Shown piece after piece: positions 25,809-35,305 of a stretch of 64,000 nucleotides of DNA. The translations under genes were made by a program, and so were the position numbers. Source of the stretch: Paludisphaera rhizosphaerae. GTDB lineage: Bacteria; Planctomycetota; Planctomycetia; Isosphaerales; Isosphaeraceae. Location: assembly GCF_011065895.1 (NCBI RefSeq), contig NZ_JAALCR010000013.1:1-64000 (forward strand). Reading direction: 5' to 3'. Position 1 is the first letter of the stretch. Each line of letters begins with the position of its first letter. The notes under the pieces were generated by a model, which saw only the letters and a list, made by a program, of their open reading frames with translations, searched no databases and was not told the origin of the DNA.

Positions 25809-26402
25809 ATGTCGCGAGCCGCTTTGTCCGAGTTGATCCTGGCCAGCACCTCGACTTATCGACGGGCGCTGGTGGAGCGATTGGGGCTCCGATTCCGCTG
25901 TGAGGCGCCTCCGTTCGACGAAGCGGCCTTTCCCCGCGAGGGTCTCTCGCCCCGAGCGCTGGCGGAAGCCCTGGCGCGCGGGAAGGCGGAGAGCGTGTTC
26001 AACGCAAGCTCGAATGCCGTGGTAATCGGCTCCGACCAGTTGGTCTCATTCCAGGGACGTGTCTTTGGCAAGCCAGGAACGGCGGCGGGCGCCGTGGAGC
26101 AACTGGCCGTGATGTCGGGCAAAGCCCACGAACTGATCACGGCCATGGTGGTGATCGCCCCTGAAAGGCGCTTCGAACACACCGACGTCACGCGTCTGAC
26201 GATGCGCACGCTGGACCGCCCTGCGATCGAGCGATACGTCGAACGCGACCGCCCCCTCGACTGCGCCGGCAGCTACAAGCTGGAGCAGGGGGGCGTGACG
26301 CTGTTCGATCGAATCGAGAGCGAGGATCAGACGGCGATCACCGGCTTGCCGTTGCTGGCGTTGACGCGGATCCTCGCCGAGTTGGGATTCAACGTCCCTT
26401 GA
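25809..26402 (+). CDS. Maf-family nucleotide pyrophosphatase
   Basis: 197 residues. The N-terminal signature LASTSTYRRALVERLGL (11-27) and GSDQLV with the catalytic-region Asp76 identify Maf/HAM1-like nucleoside triphosphate pyrophosphatases; the STSTYRR form is closer to the YceF (7-methyl-GTP) subgroup than to dTTP/UTP Maf. The enzyme would hydrolyse non-canonical nucleotides to monophosphates in the cytoplasm. CAGSYKLEQGGVTLF matches the C-terminal family block. Convergent with the receiver-domain gene, 12 bases away. Confidence 0.92.
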   Translation: MSRAALSELILASTSTYRRALVERLGLRFRCEAPPFDEAAFPREGLSPRALAEALARGKAESVFNASSNAVVIGSDQLVSFQGRVFGKPGTAAGAVEQLAVMSGKAHELITAMVVIAPERRFEHTDVTRLTMRTLDRPAIERYVERDRPLDCAGSYKLEQGGVTLFDRIESEDQTAITGLPLLALTRILAELGFNVP

Positions 26403-26414
26403 AACGAGAGCCGC

Positions 26415-26825
26415 TCAGGGCTCGTCGTCGTACCCGCCGGAGGTGCGGGGCGCCAGGCCGAGAACCTTGTCGATGGATCGGACGAGCTTCTCCATCGCGA
26501 ACGGCTTGCGAATGTAATCGCGGACGCCCAGCATCTCGGCGTAGGCGCGGTGGCGGCTCCCCTCGTTGCCGGTGATCATGATGGTGGGGATCAGCCCGCC
26601 GGGGCGGCTGCGAAGCTTCTCAAGAACGAGGAAGCCGCTCTTCTTCGGCATCATCATGTCGAGGATGATGAGATCCGGGTTCTCGCGCTCGGCCACCATC
26701 AGCCCGGAGTTTCCGTCCCGAGCGACGAGGATCCGGAAGCCCCGGTTCTCCAGGATCGTGCGCATCGATTCAACGATCTCGTGGTCGTCGTCAACGAGCA
26801 GAATAGTCCGATGTTGTGGAGTCAT
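26415..26825 (-). CDS. Stand-alone response-regulator receiver protein
   Basis: 136 residues from ATG at 26825. A single REC domain: acidic DDD (12-14), phosphoacceptor Asp56 in LIILDMMMPKKSG, Thr85 in IMITG and Lys107 in IRKPF. No output domain, so it acts as a CheY/Spo0F-like phosphotransfer or protein-interaction module. No histidine kinase is adjacent. The frame is open upstream to 26957 but that extension is not REC-like. Confidence 0.93.
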   Translation of the reverse strand: MTPQHRTILLVDDDHEIVESMRTILENRGFRILVARDGNSGLMVAERENPDLIILDMMMPKKSGFLVLEKLRSRPGGLIPTIMITGNEGSRHRAYAEMLGVRDYIRKPFAMEKLVRSIDKVLGLAPRTSGGYDDEP

Positions 26826-27024
26826 GGCGTTGCTTTCTAGGCCCCGTCGGCGGGGCGCGCGAGAGTTCCGGCGATGCGCTTCGTCAGTCAGTCTATCCCC
26901 CGTTCCGGGCTCGGGCAAGTAGCCGAGTCGCCCGGCGACGGGCTCATGTTGGAGCATGGCCCCAACGGCGTCGCGGCCGAGCCACGACGTTCAGGCGCCC
27001 TCTTCTCAGGCGGAGGGGCGCGAG

Positions 27025-27042
27025 ATCATAATAAAGTATGAT
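27025..27042 (+). promoter_or_regulatory. AT-rich inverted repeat upstream of the lipoprotein gene
   Basis: ATCATA-N6-TATGAT is a perfect 6-bp inverted repeat in an AT-rich patch 78 bases before the next ATG. In such a GC-rich genome this may mark an operator or promoter. No protein is implicated. Confidence 0.3.
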
Positions 27043-27119
27043 TTCGGTCGGTCGGAGCAGCAACGGTTGCTGAGCCGTCGGTTGGCGATCGAGAATGCGA
27101 TCGGCGAGGGCGAAACGCC

Positions 27120-28190
27120 ATGAGATCACGAAACGCCTGGCTGTACAGCCTCGGACTATCCGGGGTTCTGGCCTTCGGACTGACGGGATGCGGCGGCGGC
27201 GACGTGCCCGACCCCAGTGCGGACGAGGCGGCGGCGACCGAAGAGGGCGGTGAAGCGCCGATCGAGCCAGCCGCTCCTGCCCCGGCCGGCGAAGCGCCCA
27301 GCCCTGAAGTGGCCGCCGCTCCAGCCGCACCAGCCGCGCCTGAAGCTCCCGCCGCTCCCGGGGCCCCGGCCGTCGCTTCGGCGGAGTCGGCCCCAGCGCC
27401 GACTGCTCCTCAGCCTGACGCACCGAAGTCCGAAGCCGTCCCCGTCGGCAAGTCGGACACGGCCGAGATGCTCGCTCTGGCGACAGGCGCGCCTCCCGCT
27501 CCCGCAGGAGCGAATGCTCCAAGCCCGGCGACTGGTTCCACTCCCGGCGGCCCCGCCCCGAGGCCGGGCGGTGCGCCGGGGGCGCCCGGTGAACGGGATG
27601 ATCCTTCGCTGGCGTTCAACGCCGGCGCCCAGCCTGCACCTGGAGCCGGCCCTGGTGCCGCCCCCGGCGCAGGCGAGATCGCACCGCCCCGTGATCTCGG
27701 GGCCGGACCCGCGCCTGGTGGTGCGGAAGGAATGGGGGGGAGCGATCTGGCCGGCGGCGTCGGCGGCAACACCCCCAACGAGCCGGGCGATACGAACAGC
27801 CCCCACGGCGCGGTTAAAGCGTTTCTCTACGCACTCGAACATAAAGATCGAGACCGCCTCGCCGAAGCCACAGCGCTCCGAGCGAACAGCGACGAGGGCG
27901 GCAAGTATCGGGAACTGTTCTCCCGAATCATCGACAGCAGCATCTCCGACTCCGAGCTCGACGATTTGTCCACGAAGCTCCAGGGCTTCAAGGACACAGG
28001 CAGGAGCAACCAGATCAAGAGCACGGGGCGGGAAGGCGTGACGATCCAGAAGCAGTTGAAGGACGGCACAATCCTTCAGCGGACGGTCACGGTGCGCCGT
28101 GAGAAGAAGGGCTGGGGGGTGCTCGACATCAGCAACCAGTTGGAGTTCGACAGACCTCAGATGTCCAAGATGCCCAACCGGAGGCGTTGA
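27120..28190 (+). CDS. Hypothetical lipoprotein with Pro/Ala-rich linker
   Basis: 356 residues. The lipobox LTGC gives lipidated Cys24. Residues about 30-225 are almost entirely Ala, Pro, Gly and Glu and probably form a flexible spacer. The C-terminal 120 residues are a folded domain (AVKAFLYALEHKDRDRLAEA, then GREGVTIQKQLKDGTILQRTVTVRREKKGWGVLDI), reminiscent of NTF2-like or DUF4878-type lipoproteins, though this is a loose match. A terminator follows at 28266-28305. Confidence 0.8.
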   Translation: MRSRNAWLYSLGLSGVLAFGLTGCGGGDVPDPSADEAAATEEGGEAPIEPAAPAPAGEAPSPEVAAAPAAPAAPEAPAAPGAPAVASAESAPAPTAPQPDAPKSEAVPVGKSDTAEMLALATGAPPAPAGANAPSPATGSTPGGPAPRPGGAPGAPGERDDPSLAFNAGAQPAPGAGPGAAPGAGEIAPPRDLGAGPAPGGAEGMGGSDLAGGVGGNTPNEPGDTNSPHGAVKAFLYALEHKDRDRLAEATALRANSDEGGKYRELFSRIIDSSISDSELDDLSTKLQGFKDTGRSNQIKSTGREGVTIQKQLKDGTILQRTVTVRREKKGWGVLDISNQLEFDRPQMSKMPNRRR

Positions 28191-28265
28191 GACTTCGCCC
28201 CAGGACTGGGTCGTCGAATGTAGATCTTTCTGCAATTCGGCCCATCGACTTCATGTAAAATCTGC

Positions 28266-28305
28266 ACGGCCCGCGTCGAAATTCTCGGCGCAGGGCCGTT
28301 TTTTC
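28266..28305 (+). terminator. Intrinsic terminator of the lipoprotein gene
   Basis: ACGGCCC (28266-28272) pairs with GGGCCGT (28293-28299), followed by TTTTT. It is about 75 bases past the stop codon. Confidence 0.75.
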
Positions 28306-28478
28306 ATCAAGTTTTCGACTTGAACCGACGGGGGATCCCCCCGAATCGGCTCCACCGGTGACTTTGGTACGGCGAGTGCTCTAAGACAGGCCGCAATCTT
28401 CGCCGATTCACTTCATTCGATCGAATTCGCCCATCTCCGACGACCCGAAACAGGAACCAAGGAAGGAGCCTGTCAGGC

Positions 28479-28796
28479 ATGTCCCTCGTCCATTTCAACT
28501 CCGGCGGCGTGTTCGAGATGTTCGTGATGTTCTTTCAGACCTTCGGGGTCGCGTCGCTCTTTCTGAATCGCCTGACACCTCACCACTCCTACTGGGCCAA
28601 CGTGGGGCGGGTGGGCGTCATTCTCGCCCTGCTCGGGCTGGGCATTTCGGGGGCTCTCTGCGGCCGGCACGATTCCGAGTTCGCCCTCTTCGCTGGAGGA
28701 ACCATGACGCTCCTCCTGATCGGCATGACGGTCGGCAACGGCGCGATCGATGCGGTTGATGCGACCAACAGCCTCGCCGACGCCGAGGCGGCCTGA
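28479..28796 (+). CDS. Hypothetical small membrane protein
   Basis: 105 residues with three probable hydrophobic helices (about 12-30, 42-60 and 68-90). No family recognised. An AAGGAGCC lies ten bases before the ATG, and the gene is followed by a good terminator, so it appears to be a single-gene unit. Confidence 0.7.
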   Translation: MSLVHFNSGGVFEMFVMFFQTFGVASLFLNRLTPHHSYWANVGRVGVILALLGLGISGALCGRHDSEFALFAGGTMTLLLIGMTVGNGAIDAVDATNSLADAEAA

Positions 28797-29183
28797 TCGC
28801 GGGGAATTTTCCGCGACCCAAAGCAATTCATATCAACGACTTTCGTTTCACGGGGCCATCAGGTCCCGTTTTTTTTTGGGCGGTCATTTGACGGCCCCGG
28901 AAGCGTGGTTCATAGTTCGGGCGAATCAGTTTCCGGATCGTCGGGCTGGCGTTCCGCATCGACCCCCACCTCGATTCACACCTCTGTCTCGCCGGCCCAG
29001 CGATTGATCTGGTCGAAGCGTCTCTCGTGCTTCCTCGGGGCTTTCCCGAACCATCGCCGAGAGCCTGCGACGCAGGTCGACCGTCACGCACAAAGGATTG
29101 TTCCCCGACCCGAACGGACGCCCCGCTCGCCGTTCGCCACACAAGGTCGAGTCGGATCCATGCGGGAGAAGGACTTGCCCAAA
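28797..29183. other. Intergenic region with terminator
   Basis: Beyond the terminator at 28850-28877, this stretch shows no gene. The open frame from 28905 continues into the BON gene, but the part before 29184 has no protein character. Confidence 0.5.
28850..28877 (+). terminator. Intrinsic terminator
   Basis: ACGGGGCC (28850-28857) pairs with GGTCCCGT (28862-28869) with one G-T wobble and a tight loop, followed by a run of nine T. It is a textbook terminator for the gene ending at 28796. Confidence 0.9.
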
Positions 29184-29942
29184 ATGGTTGGACTGAAACG
29201 GATTTCAACCGTGATCGGTCTCATGGCCGTGACGGCCCCGATGGCGATGGGTCAGGCCACGACGAATCCGAACCAGGTCGTCGCCGACTCCGTGGCCGGC
29301 GCGCTGCGGGCCAGCCGGACGCTGGCCTCGACGCGGATCGAGATCGAGGCCCAGGGGGGCATGGTGACCCTTTCCGGGGTCGCCGCCAACGCCGACCTCA
29401 AGAGTGAAGCGATCGCCCGCGTCCAGCGGGTCGCCGGAGTCACCGGCGTCGTCGACCAGATCACGGTCAGCGACGCGTCGGTCCGCCCGGCCCAGTACGT
29501 CCCGCAGGTCGCCATGGGTGGCCATCTCGGCCACGGCGGCGCGGTCGGCGGCGCTCCGATCGGGCTCGACGGCACGACGGGCGGGGTTGTCTCCGGCCCG
29601 ATGGCTGGCGGCATGGTCTCTGGCCCCGTCACCGACGGCGGCCCGCTCCCCGAAGGTCCTTCCGGTGGCGCCGGCGGCGGCGCCGGTGCGATGCAGGGCC
29701 CGCCGAACTACGCCTGGCCCAGCTACGCCCCCGCCGGGAACTTCTCGGCCGTCGGCTACCCGACCGCCTACCCCTGGCAGGCCTGGCCGAACATCGGCCC
29801 CTTCTATCCCTACCCGGAAGTCCCCCTCGACTGGCGGGCGGTCACCCTCCGCTGGGACGACGGCATCTGGTGGCTCGACTTCAAGAAGCACTACACCCGG
29901 CCGTTCTTCACCCCGTATCCGTTCGGCATCTTCGCCTACTGA
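29184..29942 (+). CDS. Secreted BON-domain protein
   Basis: 252 residues from ATG at 29184, preceded by GAGAAGG. Signal peptide (about 1-24, ending AMGQA), then a BON domain (about 33-97: VADSVAGALRAS, IEIEAQGGMVTLSGVAANADLKSEAIARVQRVAGVTGVVDQI). BON domains are thought to bind phospholipid or other envelope components. A Gly/Pro-rich low-complexity segment (105-180) follows, then an aromatic-rich end (YAWPSYAP, WPNIGPFYPYPEVPLDWR, DDGIWWLDFKKHY). It is probably an envelope protein. The frame is open to 28905, but the internal start begins exactly at the signal peptide. Confidence 0.85.
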   Translation: MVGLKRISTVIGLMAVTAPMAMGQATTNPNQVVADSVAGALRASRTLASTRIEIEAQGGMVTLSGVAANADLKSEAIARVQRVAGVTGVVDQITVSDASVRPAQYVPQVAMGGHLGHGGAVGGAPIGLDGTTGGVVSGPMAGGMVSGPVTDGGPLPEGPSGGAGGGAGAMQGPPNYAWPSYAPAGNFSAVGYPTAYPWQAWPNIGPFYPYPEVPLDWRAVTLRWDDGIWWLDFKKHYTRPFFTPYPFGIFAY

Positions 29943-29973
29943 TCCGGCCTGACGAGCGAGCGGTCTGACTTCC

Positions 29974-30009
29974 ACGGCCGACCGGGTCCTTCCCGGTCGG
30001 CCGTCTTTT
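29974..30009 (+). terminator. Intrinsic terminator of the BON gene
   Basis: ACGGCCGACCGGG (29974-29986) pairs perfectly over 13 bp with CCCGGTCGGCCGT (29992-30004), with a five-base loop and a CTTTTT tail. It lies between convergent genes and may serve both. Confidence 0.92.
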
Positions 30010-30032
30010 TGCGCGCTCAGCTCTTCTGAGAC

Positions 30033-33000
30033 TCACGGGTGAGCCGCCGCAGCCGGCCGAGGTGCCCTGGGACGAGACGGAGCTGCGGGAGCGACTGAAG
30101 TCGATGGGGCCGGCTCGAGACCCAGCAGGTTCCGGCGGATGAAATCGTGCTGGAGCTTGGCGTAGTGGCCGCTCATGATCCCGTGCCGCGAGCCCGGGTA
30201 AATCATCAGCTCGAAATCCTTGTTCGACCTCTGAAGCTCCTCGACGAACCGCATCGTGTTTCGCACCGAGACGTTGTCGTCGACCTCGCCGTGGACGATC
30301 AGCAGCTTGCCGTGAAGGTTTCTCGCGGCCTCGACCACCGACGACTTCTTGTAGCCCTCGGGGTTGTCCTGCGGGAGCCCCATCAGGCGTTCGGTGTAGA
30401 TCGAGTCGTAGTCGTGCCAGTCCGTCACAGGCGCTCCGGCGATGCCGCAGGAGAAGAGGTCGGAGTGGGTCATGGCGTAGGCCGTCATGTAACCGCCGTA
30501 GCTGTGGCCGGTCATGCCGATCCTCGAGCCATCCACGTAGGGCTTTTGCTTGAGCCAGGCGAGGGCGTCCTTGATGTCCTCCAACTCCTGAACTCCGAGC
30601 TGTTTGTACGCCGTGAAGGCCGAAACCTGTCCCTTGCCGCTGGCCGGTCGCGGGTCGACGCGGAAAACGATAATCCCCTCGGACGCCAGCGCCTGGTCGT
30701 TGATGCGTCCAGCGGCCCAGACGTCGTTGACGACCGGCGTGTGCGGACCGCCGTACGTCGTGAACCAGACGGGGTGTTTGACCGTCGCGTCCATGTCGGC
30801 GGGAAGCGTTAACTCGCCCTCCAGGATGAATCCGTCGCGGGCAGGAATCTTCACCCGCTCCCGAGGCCCGAAGCGGAAGTCCTTGATCTTGTGGACCGGA
30901 TTCGAGTCCACCGTCCGGACCGTAGAGCCGTCGGACGCAGTCAGCCGCACTCGGGACGGCGTCGTCAGGTCGGACCAGGTCGAGATAAAGTACCGCCCAT
31001 TCGGGCTGTGGGTCGTCTGGTAGCTACCCGTCCCCGACGTGATCCGCTCGACTGACTCTCCGGGCTTCACCCGGTAGAGTTGCGTCGACATCGGGGCGTC
31101 CTTCGTGCCGAGGAAGACAACCTCGCCCGTCTTGGCGTCAAAGTGCTGGATCGACCGGACTTCCCACTCGCCCTCCGTCAATCTTCCCTGGGGCGAGCCG
31201 TCGGCCGCATAGCGATAGAGGTGCGGCCAGCCGTCGCGGCTGCTGAGCCAGAGGAATGAGCCGTCCTCCAGGAACGACGGGGCGGTCGGCGAGAATATCC
31301 AGGCCTTGGTCTGATCGCGGAAGAGGACGTGAGGCTTGGAACCGTCGACTGGAACGTCCAGGAGGTCGAGCCAGGTCTGCACGCGGTCCTGTACGCAGGC
31401 CAGAGCCGACTTTGAATCGGGACGCCAGAACAGGGCGCTGATGAGAAACGCGTTGGAAGAGTACTCGGACAGATCAGCCCACTGGACGGGTCCCCCTGCG
31501 GCGGACACGATGCCGAGCCGCACCTTGGGGTTGGGCTCGCCCGAGCGCGGATAGCGGTTGACCTCGACCGTTCGCTTCGACGAGTCCTCGTCATGGAGCA
31601 TGGTCAGAGTCGGCACCTCGGCGTCGTCGAACTCCAGGAACGCGATGCGCTGCGAATCCGGGCTCCACCAGTAGGCCGACCACGAGCGGTCGAAGATCTC
31701 CTCGAAATAGACCCAATCCGCGCGGGCGTGGCGAAGATCGTCCTTACCTCCCGTCGTCAGGGCCCGATCAACCGGATTGTCGACGTCGACGACGTGCAGG
31801 TCGTAGTTCCGCACGAACGACACGCGCTTGCCGTCCGGACTGAACTGGGGATCGGTCTCGTCGCCGGGGTCGTTGGTCAGGCGGACTCCCTTCGTCCCGT
31901 CGAGCGCGACGTAGTAGAGGTCGTGCTCATGCTCGAACAGCAGAGCCTTCTTGCCCGCGTCGAACTTCGTCGCCCCCGACGAGCGAGCGAATCGCCCGCC
32001 GCCGCCTCCGCTGCCTCCCGACGCCAGACGTCGAGCCAGCCCCGGCAGGGCCTTGGCGTCGAGGCCCTGGATCCGCTTGAGCGACTCCAGGATCTTGTCC
32101 GAGTTGAGGAACGGCTCGGCGCGACCCGTGAGAGCTTCGATTTTCAGAGGGCCGTTCTCGCCGGCCCTCAACCAGTGTTCGTCATCGAGCCATTCGACGG
32201 AGACCGGCGATCCGGAGAAGCCGAAGGCCCCGCCTTCGACGACCCCCCGGTCGTCGAAGCGGATCGTCTTGGGCGGCGTCCTCTCGCTGGCGAGGTTGTC
32301 GGCGGCGGTCGTCAGCAGGGGAGTGGACTTCAAGAGGCGGACGACGGGGAAATCGGCTCCGGCTGCGACCCCTGCGAACTTCCGCCAGGTCGCCAGGCCG
32401 TCCTCAGAACGAGGCTCCAGCAAGTAGGCCGCCAGCGCGCCGAGGGGTTGAGCGTCCTTCACCACGAGAGTGCCGGCGGCGATCCGCCGGGTCTCGGTGC
32501 GCGGCGTCACCATCAACGAGGTTACGTCCTGGCGGTCCCAGCCGCGGGTCTCGGCTCGCTCGACCTCGTCCACGCGATACGCCTCGACCTCAAGGTCCAG
32601 ATCCTCGCGCAGCTCCTGAACGTCGATCCCATGGCGTTGAAGGAGGGCGACGGCCTCCGACTGGTCGGGAGGTAACAGGTAGGCGAACGGGCGGACGACC
32701 GATTCGGTGGTCTCGAAGTCGACCAGCACCTCGGCGGGGTAATCCTTCGGCTCATCAGTGGCGACGCGACGGCCGTCCTGCTCCTTCTCGACGAAGCCCT
32801 GGATCGGCTCCGCCCCCTTGAGCGCCCGGGGCTTCGTCCGCAACGCGACGCGACGCGGCTCCGCTGGGGTGGTCTCCTGCGCGGAGGAACGGGCGGCGTC
32901 GAGGAGCTTCTTGATTTCGTCCTTCTGGCTCGACGCGTATTTGAGGCACTCGCGGACGAAGTCGCGGGTGGCCAGAACGCGCGTTTTGTACGGTGCGTAT

Positions 33001-33875
33001 GAGTAGGCCTCCGACAGAATCCCGATTCGATTGCGAAGCCCGACGTAGTTGGTGCCGAACCGCCCCAGGGCGGGGAAGCTCTCCCAACGGGCGTGATCTC
33101 CGCCGAAGGAACCATAGTAGTAGACCTGCTGTCCGGTCGCCTTCTCGTAGGACTCGGTCAGCGCGGGGAACATCTTCGTCCGAGCGAAATCGATCAGCGA
33201 GGGATCGCCGGCCGGAACGCGAGGGCCTTCATAAGTGATCGTGTAGCGGTGGTGCGAACCGTTCGTCGTGTGGGTGTCGATGAACAGGTGCGGATTCCAC
33301 TCGTTGAAGAACTGAACGAGAGCGCGAGTCTCAGGGGCTTCCAGCTTGATGAAGTCGCGGTTGAGGTCCAGGCTGCGGGCGTTCCCCCGCGTTCCCATCC
33401 CTTCCTCGGGCCCGACCTGACCGGGGCGGTTGTCCTTCGACATCCGGTCGTTGCCGTCCGGGTTGTAGATCGGGGCGAAAACGACGATCAGATTCTTGAG
33501 CAACTCGGGATGAGGCTCGGCGATCAGTTCGCGGGCGAGCATCGGCAGGGCTTCCTTGCCGCAGACCTCGCCGCCGTGGATGTCGCCGATCGCCAGGACG
33601 ACCAGCTTGCCGGAGCGAGCGGCCTCGGCCGCGTTCACGACGGGAGGGTCGGCCAGGATCAGCAAGGGGAGGGATCGTCCCTCCTCGGTTCGGCCCAACT
33701 CGGAGAAGCGAGCGATCGGCGACTTCGCGGCAAGCTTCCGGCAGAGGGCGACGACGTCCTCGTGCCGGGCAGTCGCTTTGTAGTCGCTTTTCTCAGCGAC
33801 CGTCGCGAGTTCATCAACCGGATTGACGGGAGCCTGAGCCGTCAGGGCGAACAGCAAGACCGACGTGACGAGCAT
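30033..33875 (-). CDS. Fused M14 metallocarboxypeptidase and S9 prolyl-oligopeptidase/DPP4-like peptidase
   Basis: 1,280 residues. A short signal peptide (about 1-15) leads to an M14 zinc carboxypeptidase domain (about 30-320) with HGGE (His100, Glu103), His202 in DTHTT and a candidate catalytic Glu289 in GILSEA. A bridging domain (about 340-630) ends in a Gly-rich linker. Then comes a beta-propeller (about 645-1000; repeats such as FSPDGKRVSF and WSPDSQRIAF) and an alpha/beta-hydrolase domain with GHSYGG (Ser1125), Asp1199/1200 in EVDDN and His1231 in SRHG, as in S9 dipeptidyl peptidases. Both active sites look intact. The C-terminus is a Pro/Ala-rich tail. A secreted bifunctional exopeptidase for peptide scavenging is the inference. 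Confidence 0.9.
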   Translation of the reverse strand: MLVTSVLLFALTAQAPVNPVDELATVAEKSDYKATARHEDVVALCRKLAAKSPIARFSELGRTEEGRSLPLLILADPPVVNAAEAARSGKLVVLAIGDIHGGEVCGKEALPMLARELIAEPHPELLKNLIVVFAPIYNPDGNDRMSKDNRPGQVGPEEGMGTRGNARSLDLNRDFIKLEAPETRALVQFFNEWNPHLFIDTHTTNGSHHRYTITYEGPRVPAGDPSLIDFARTKMFPALTESYEKATGQQVYYYGSFGGDHARWESFPALGRFGTNYVGLRNRIGILSEAYSYAPYKTRVLATRDFVRECLKYASSQKDEIKKLLDAARSSAQETTPAEPRRVALRTKPRALKGAEPIQGFVEKEQDGRRVATDEPKDYPAEVLVDFETTESVVRPFAYLLPPDQSEAVALLQRHGIDVQELREDLDLEVEAYRVDEVERAETRGWDRQDVTSLMVTPRTETRRIAAGTLVVKDAQPLGALAAYLLEPRSEDGLATWRKFAGVAAGADFPVVRLLKSTPLLTTAADNLASERTPPKTIRFDDRGVVEGGAFGFSGSPVSVEWLDDEHWLRAGENGPLKIEALTGRAEPFLNSDKILESLKRIQGLDAKALPGLARRLASGGSGGGGGRFARSSGATKFDAGKKALLFEHEHDLYYVALDGTKGVRLTNDPGDETDPQFSPDGKRVSFVRNYDLHVVDVDNPVDRALTTGGKDDLRHARADWVYFEEIFDRSWSAYWWSPDSQRIAFLEFDDAEVPTLTMLHDEDSSKRTVEVNRYPRSGEPNPKVRLGIVSAAGGPVQWADLSEYSSNAFLISALFWRPDSKSALACVQDRVQTWLDLLDVPVDGSKPHVLFRDQTKAWIFSPTAPSFLEDGSFLWLSSRDGWPHLYRYAADGSPQGRLTEGEWEVRSIQHFDAKTGEVVFLGTKDAPMSTQLYRVKPGESVERITSGTGSYQTTHSPNGRYFISTWSDLTTPSRVRLTASDGSTVRTVDSNPVHKIKDFRFGPRERVKIPARDGFILEGELTLPADMDATVKHPVWFTTYGGPHTPVVNDVWAAGRINDQALASEGIIVFRVDPRPASGKGQVSAFTAYKQLGVQELEDIKDALAWLKQKPYVDGSRIGMTGHSYGGYMTAYAMTHSDLFSCGIAGAPVTDWHDYDSIYTERLMGLPQDNPEGYKKSSVVEAARNLHGKLLIVHGEVDDNVSVRNTMRFVEELQRSNKDFELMIYPGSRHGIMSGHYAKLQHDFIRRNLLGLEPAPSTSVAPAAPSRPRAPRPAAAAHP

Positions 33876-34256
33876 CGCCGCGTGTTCCTCTTCGAGTTGG
33901 TGCGAATCATGGAAGCGAGTCGAGAGAGGCTCTTGGGAGAGGAGGGCCGGGAGCGGACGAGAGGACGTGCAAACCGTCCGGCGCCGGTCGCCCCACGCTC
34001 TTCTGCCCTGAAGGGGCGGTCGCCTGGATCATGTGGAGCGATGATCCTGGAGCCGGTCGAAAGTCGTCGGAGCTTGAAAGCGTCTCAGACGCTGGACCGC
34101 AAGAACACGCCGGTTGCTTGCAGATCCGACGACCTTCGCCCGATTCTTCGGGCCGCCGTCTCCGAACAGGAGTTGGGGGCCCGAAGGAATCCGGCCTGGC
34201 CGCACTCGATGGTTCGACGCGGCCTCTTTCTCAAGCAGGTGACCGGCGAGCGGGTC
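33876..34256. other. Intergenic region, no gene seen
   Basis: 381 bases upstream of the peptidase gene. A long plus-strand frame crosses it but is the antisense shadow of the peptidase and of the acidic-protein gene. The region must contain the peptidase promoter; no clear boxes or repeats are visible. Confidence 0.5.
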
Positions 34257-34802
34257 TCACTCGTCGTCGTCGCCGCTGTCGTCGTCGTCGTCGACTTCGA
34301 CCTCGGGCTCATCATCGTCCTCGATTTCCTCGTCCTCCTCGACGGCCGCCACAACGGCCTTGGCCGGCTTAGCGGCCGACTTGGCACGGGACGGGGCGAC
34401 CTCGGTCCGGGGGATGGAGGCGCCGATGCCGGGAGCGTCGGCGGGCATCTCTTCCTTGGACCGCTGGACGAAGTGGGTGCCCTTCCCCTTGGCCGTCAGT
34501 TCGGCCGCGCGGGCTTCAGCGGCTTCCTTCTGGTTGTATTCGAAGGTTCCGACAGCCTTGTAGGCGTCGTTCATGACGACCCAAACGACCTTCATGCGGG
34601 CGGCCGGTTTGGGGGCGCGGGCGGACTTGGCCTTGGACTTCGTCGGAGCCTTGGCCTTCTTCTTGGGACGTCGTGTAGAAACCTCATCGTCGTCGTCGTC
34701 GAGTTCAACGACGTCTTCGGTTTCGTCCTCCATCGGGTCGAGAGGCTCAGCCGCCTCGCTCTGACGTCGCAGTTCCAGTCGATTCAGCGGTTTCCCAGCC
34801 AT
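34257..34802 (-). CDS. Hypothetical protein with acidic and basic low-complexity ends
   Basis: 181 residues. An acidic run (ELDDDDDE) is followed by a Lys/Ala-rich stretch (KKKAKAPTKSKAKSARAPKP), a compact middle block of about 55 residues (MKVVWVVMNDAYKAVGTFEYNQ, then RAAELTAKGKGTHFVQ) and a strongly acidic C-terminus (EVDDDDDSGDDDE). The folded middle block argues for a real gene. The charged tails suggest binding to nucleic acids or to basic proteins, but nothing more can be said. Confidence 0.65.
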   Translation of the reverse strand: MAGKPLNRLELRRQSEAAEPLDPMEDETEDVVELDDDDDEVSTRRPKKKAKAPTKSKAKSARAPKPAARMKVVWVVMNDAYKAVGTFEYNQKEAAEARAAELTAKGKGTHFVQRSKEEMPADAPGIGASIPRTEVAPSRAKSAAKPAKAVVAAVEEDEEIEDDDEPEVEVDDDDDSGDDDE

Positions 34803-35305
34803 GAAACCGTCCCTCGGGTCTCGGAAGAAGGAGCAACAAGGCGTCGCCTTGCGGAGAGTCTTGCAACCCTTGCCGGGCCTTCCCGGCGGGGCGCATACGA
34901 TCCCTCAGCTTACTCCAACGCACGAGTTTCCGACAAGCCGGAGGCCTGAGAGGGGTTCTGGAGAGCAGTTCGCGCAGGCTTTTCAAGAGCAGGAGCGGCC
35001 TTCTGGAAGGGCTTTGAAAAAATGTAAAAGCCGTCCGTCGCGAGTGCCGACGCGATTTCGACTTATGGGCTTTTTCGCTCTTGCCGGGATCCGAACGACG
35101 GGATAGAAACTGCCCCAGAACGGGGCCTGAAAGGGCCCGAGTCCGCCAGGGAGATCGCCTTGAAAGCCGAAGTCCGCCTATCATACTTGATCGTACGAAT
35201 GGGGGCCTCGGCATTGATCTTCTTCGGAATCGTCGGTCGCCGTGAGGCTCGCAGAATCGGTCCGTTCGCCGAGAGGCGGCGGAGCGTTGGAGGAGTTCTC
35301 GCGCA
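34803..35305. other. Intergenic region, no gene seen
   Basis: About 500 bases between the divergent acidic-protein gene and ispE. Open frames on both strands overlap one another without ribosome-binding sites. A GC-rich GGGGCC/GGGCCC pairing occurs near 35120-35136, but no clear terminator or promoter is seen. Confidence 0.5.

Noticed and set aside
33093-34949. 618-codon open frame on the plus strand
   Set aside because: Covers parts of two minus-strand genes and the gap between them; no protein character.
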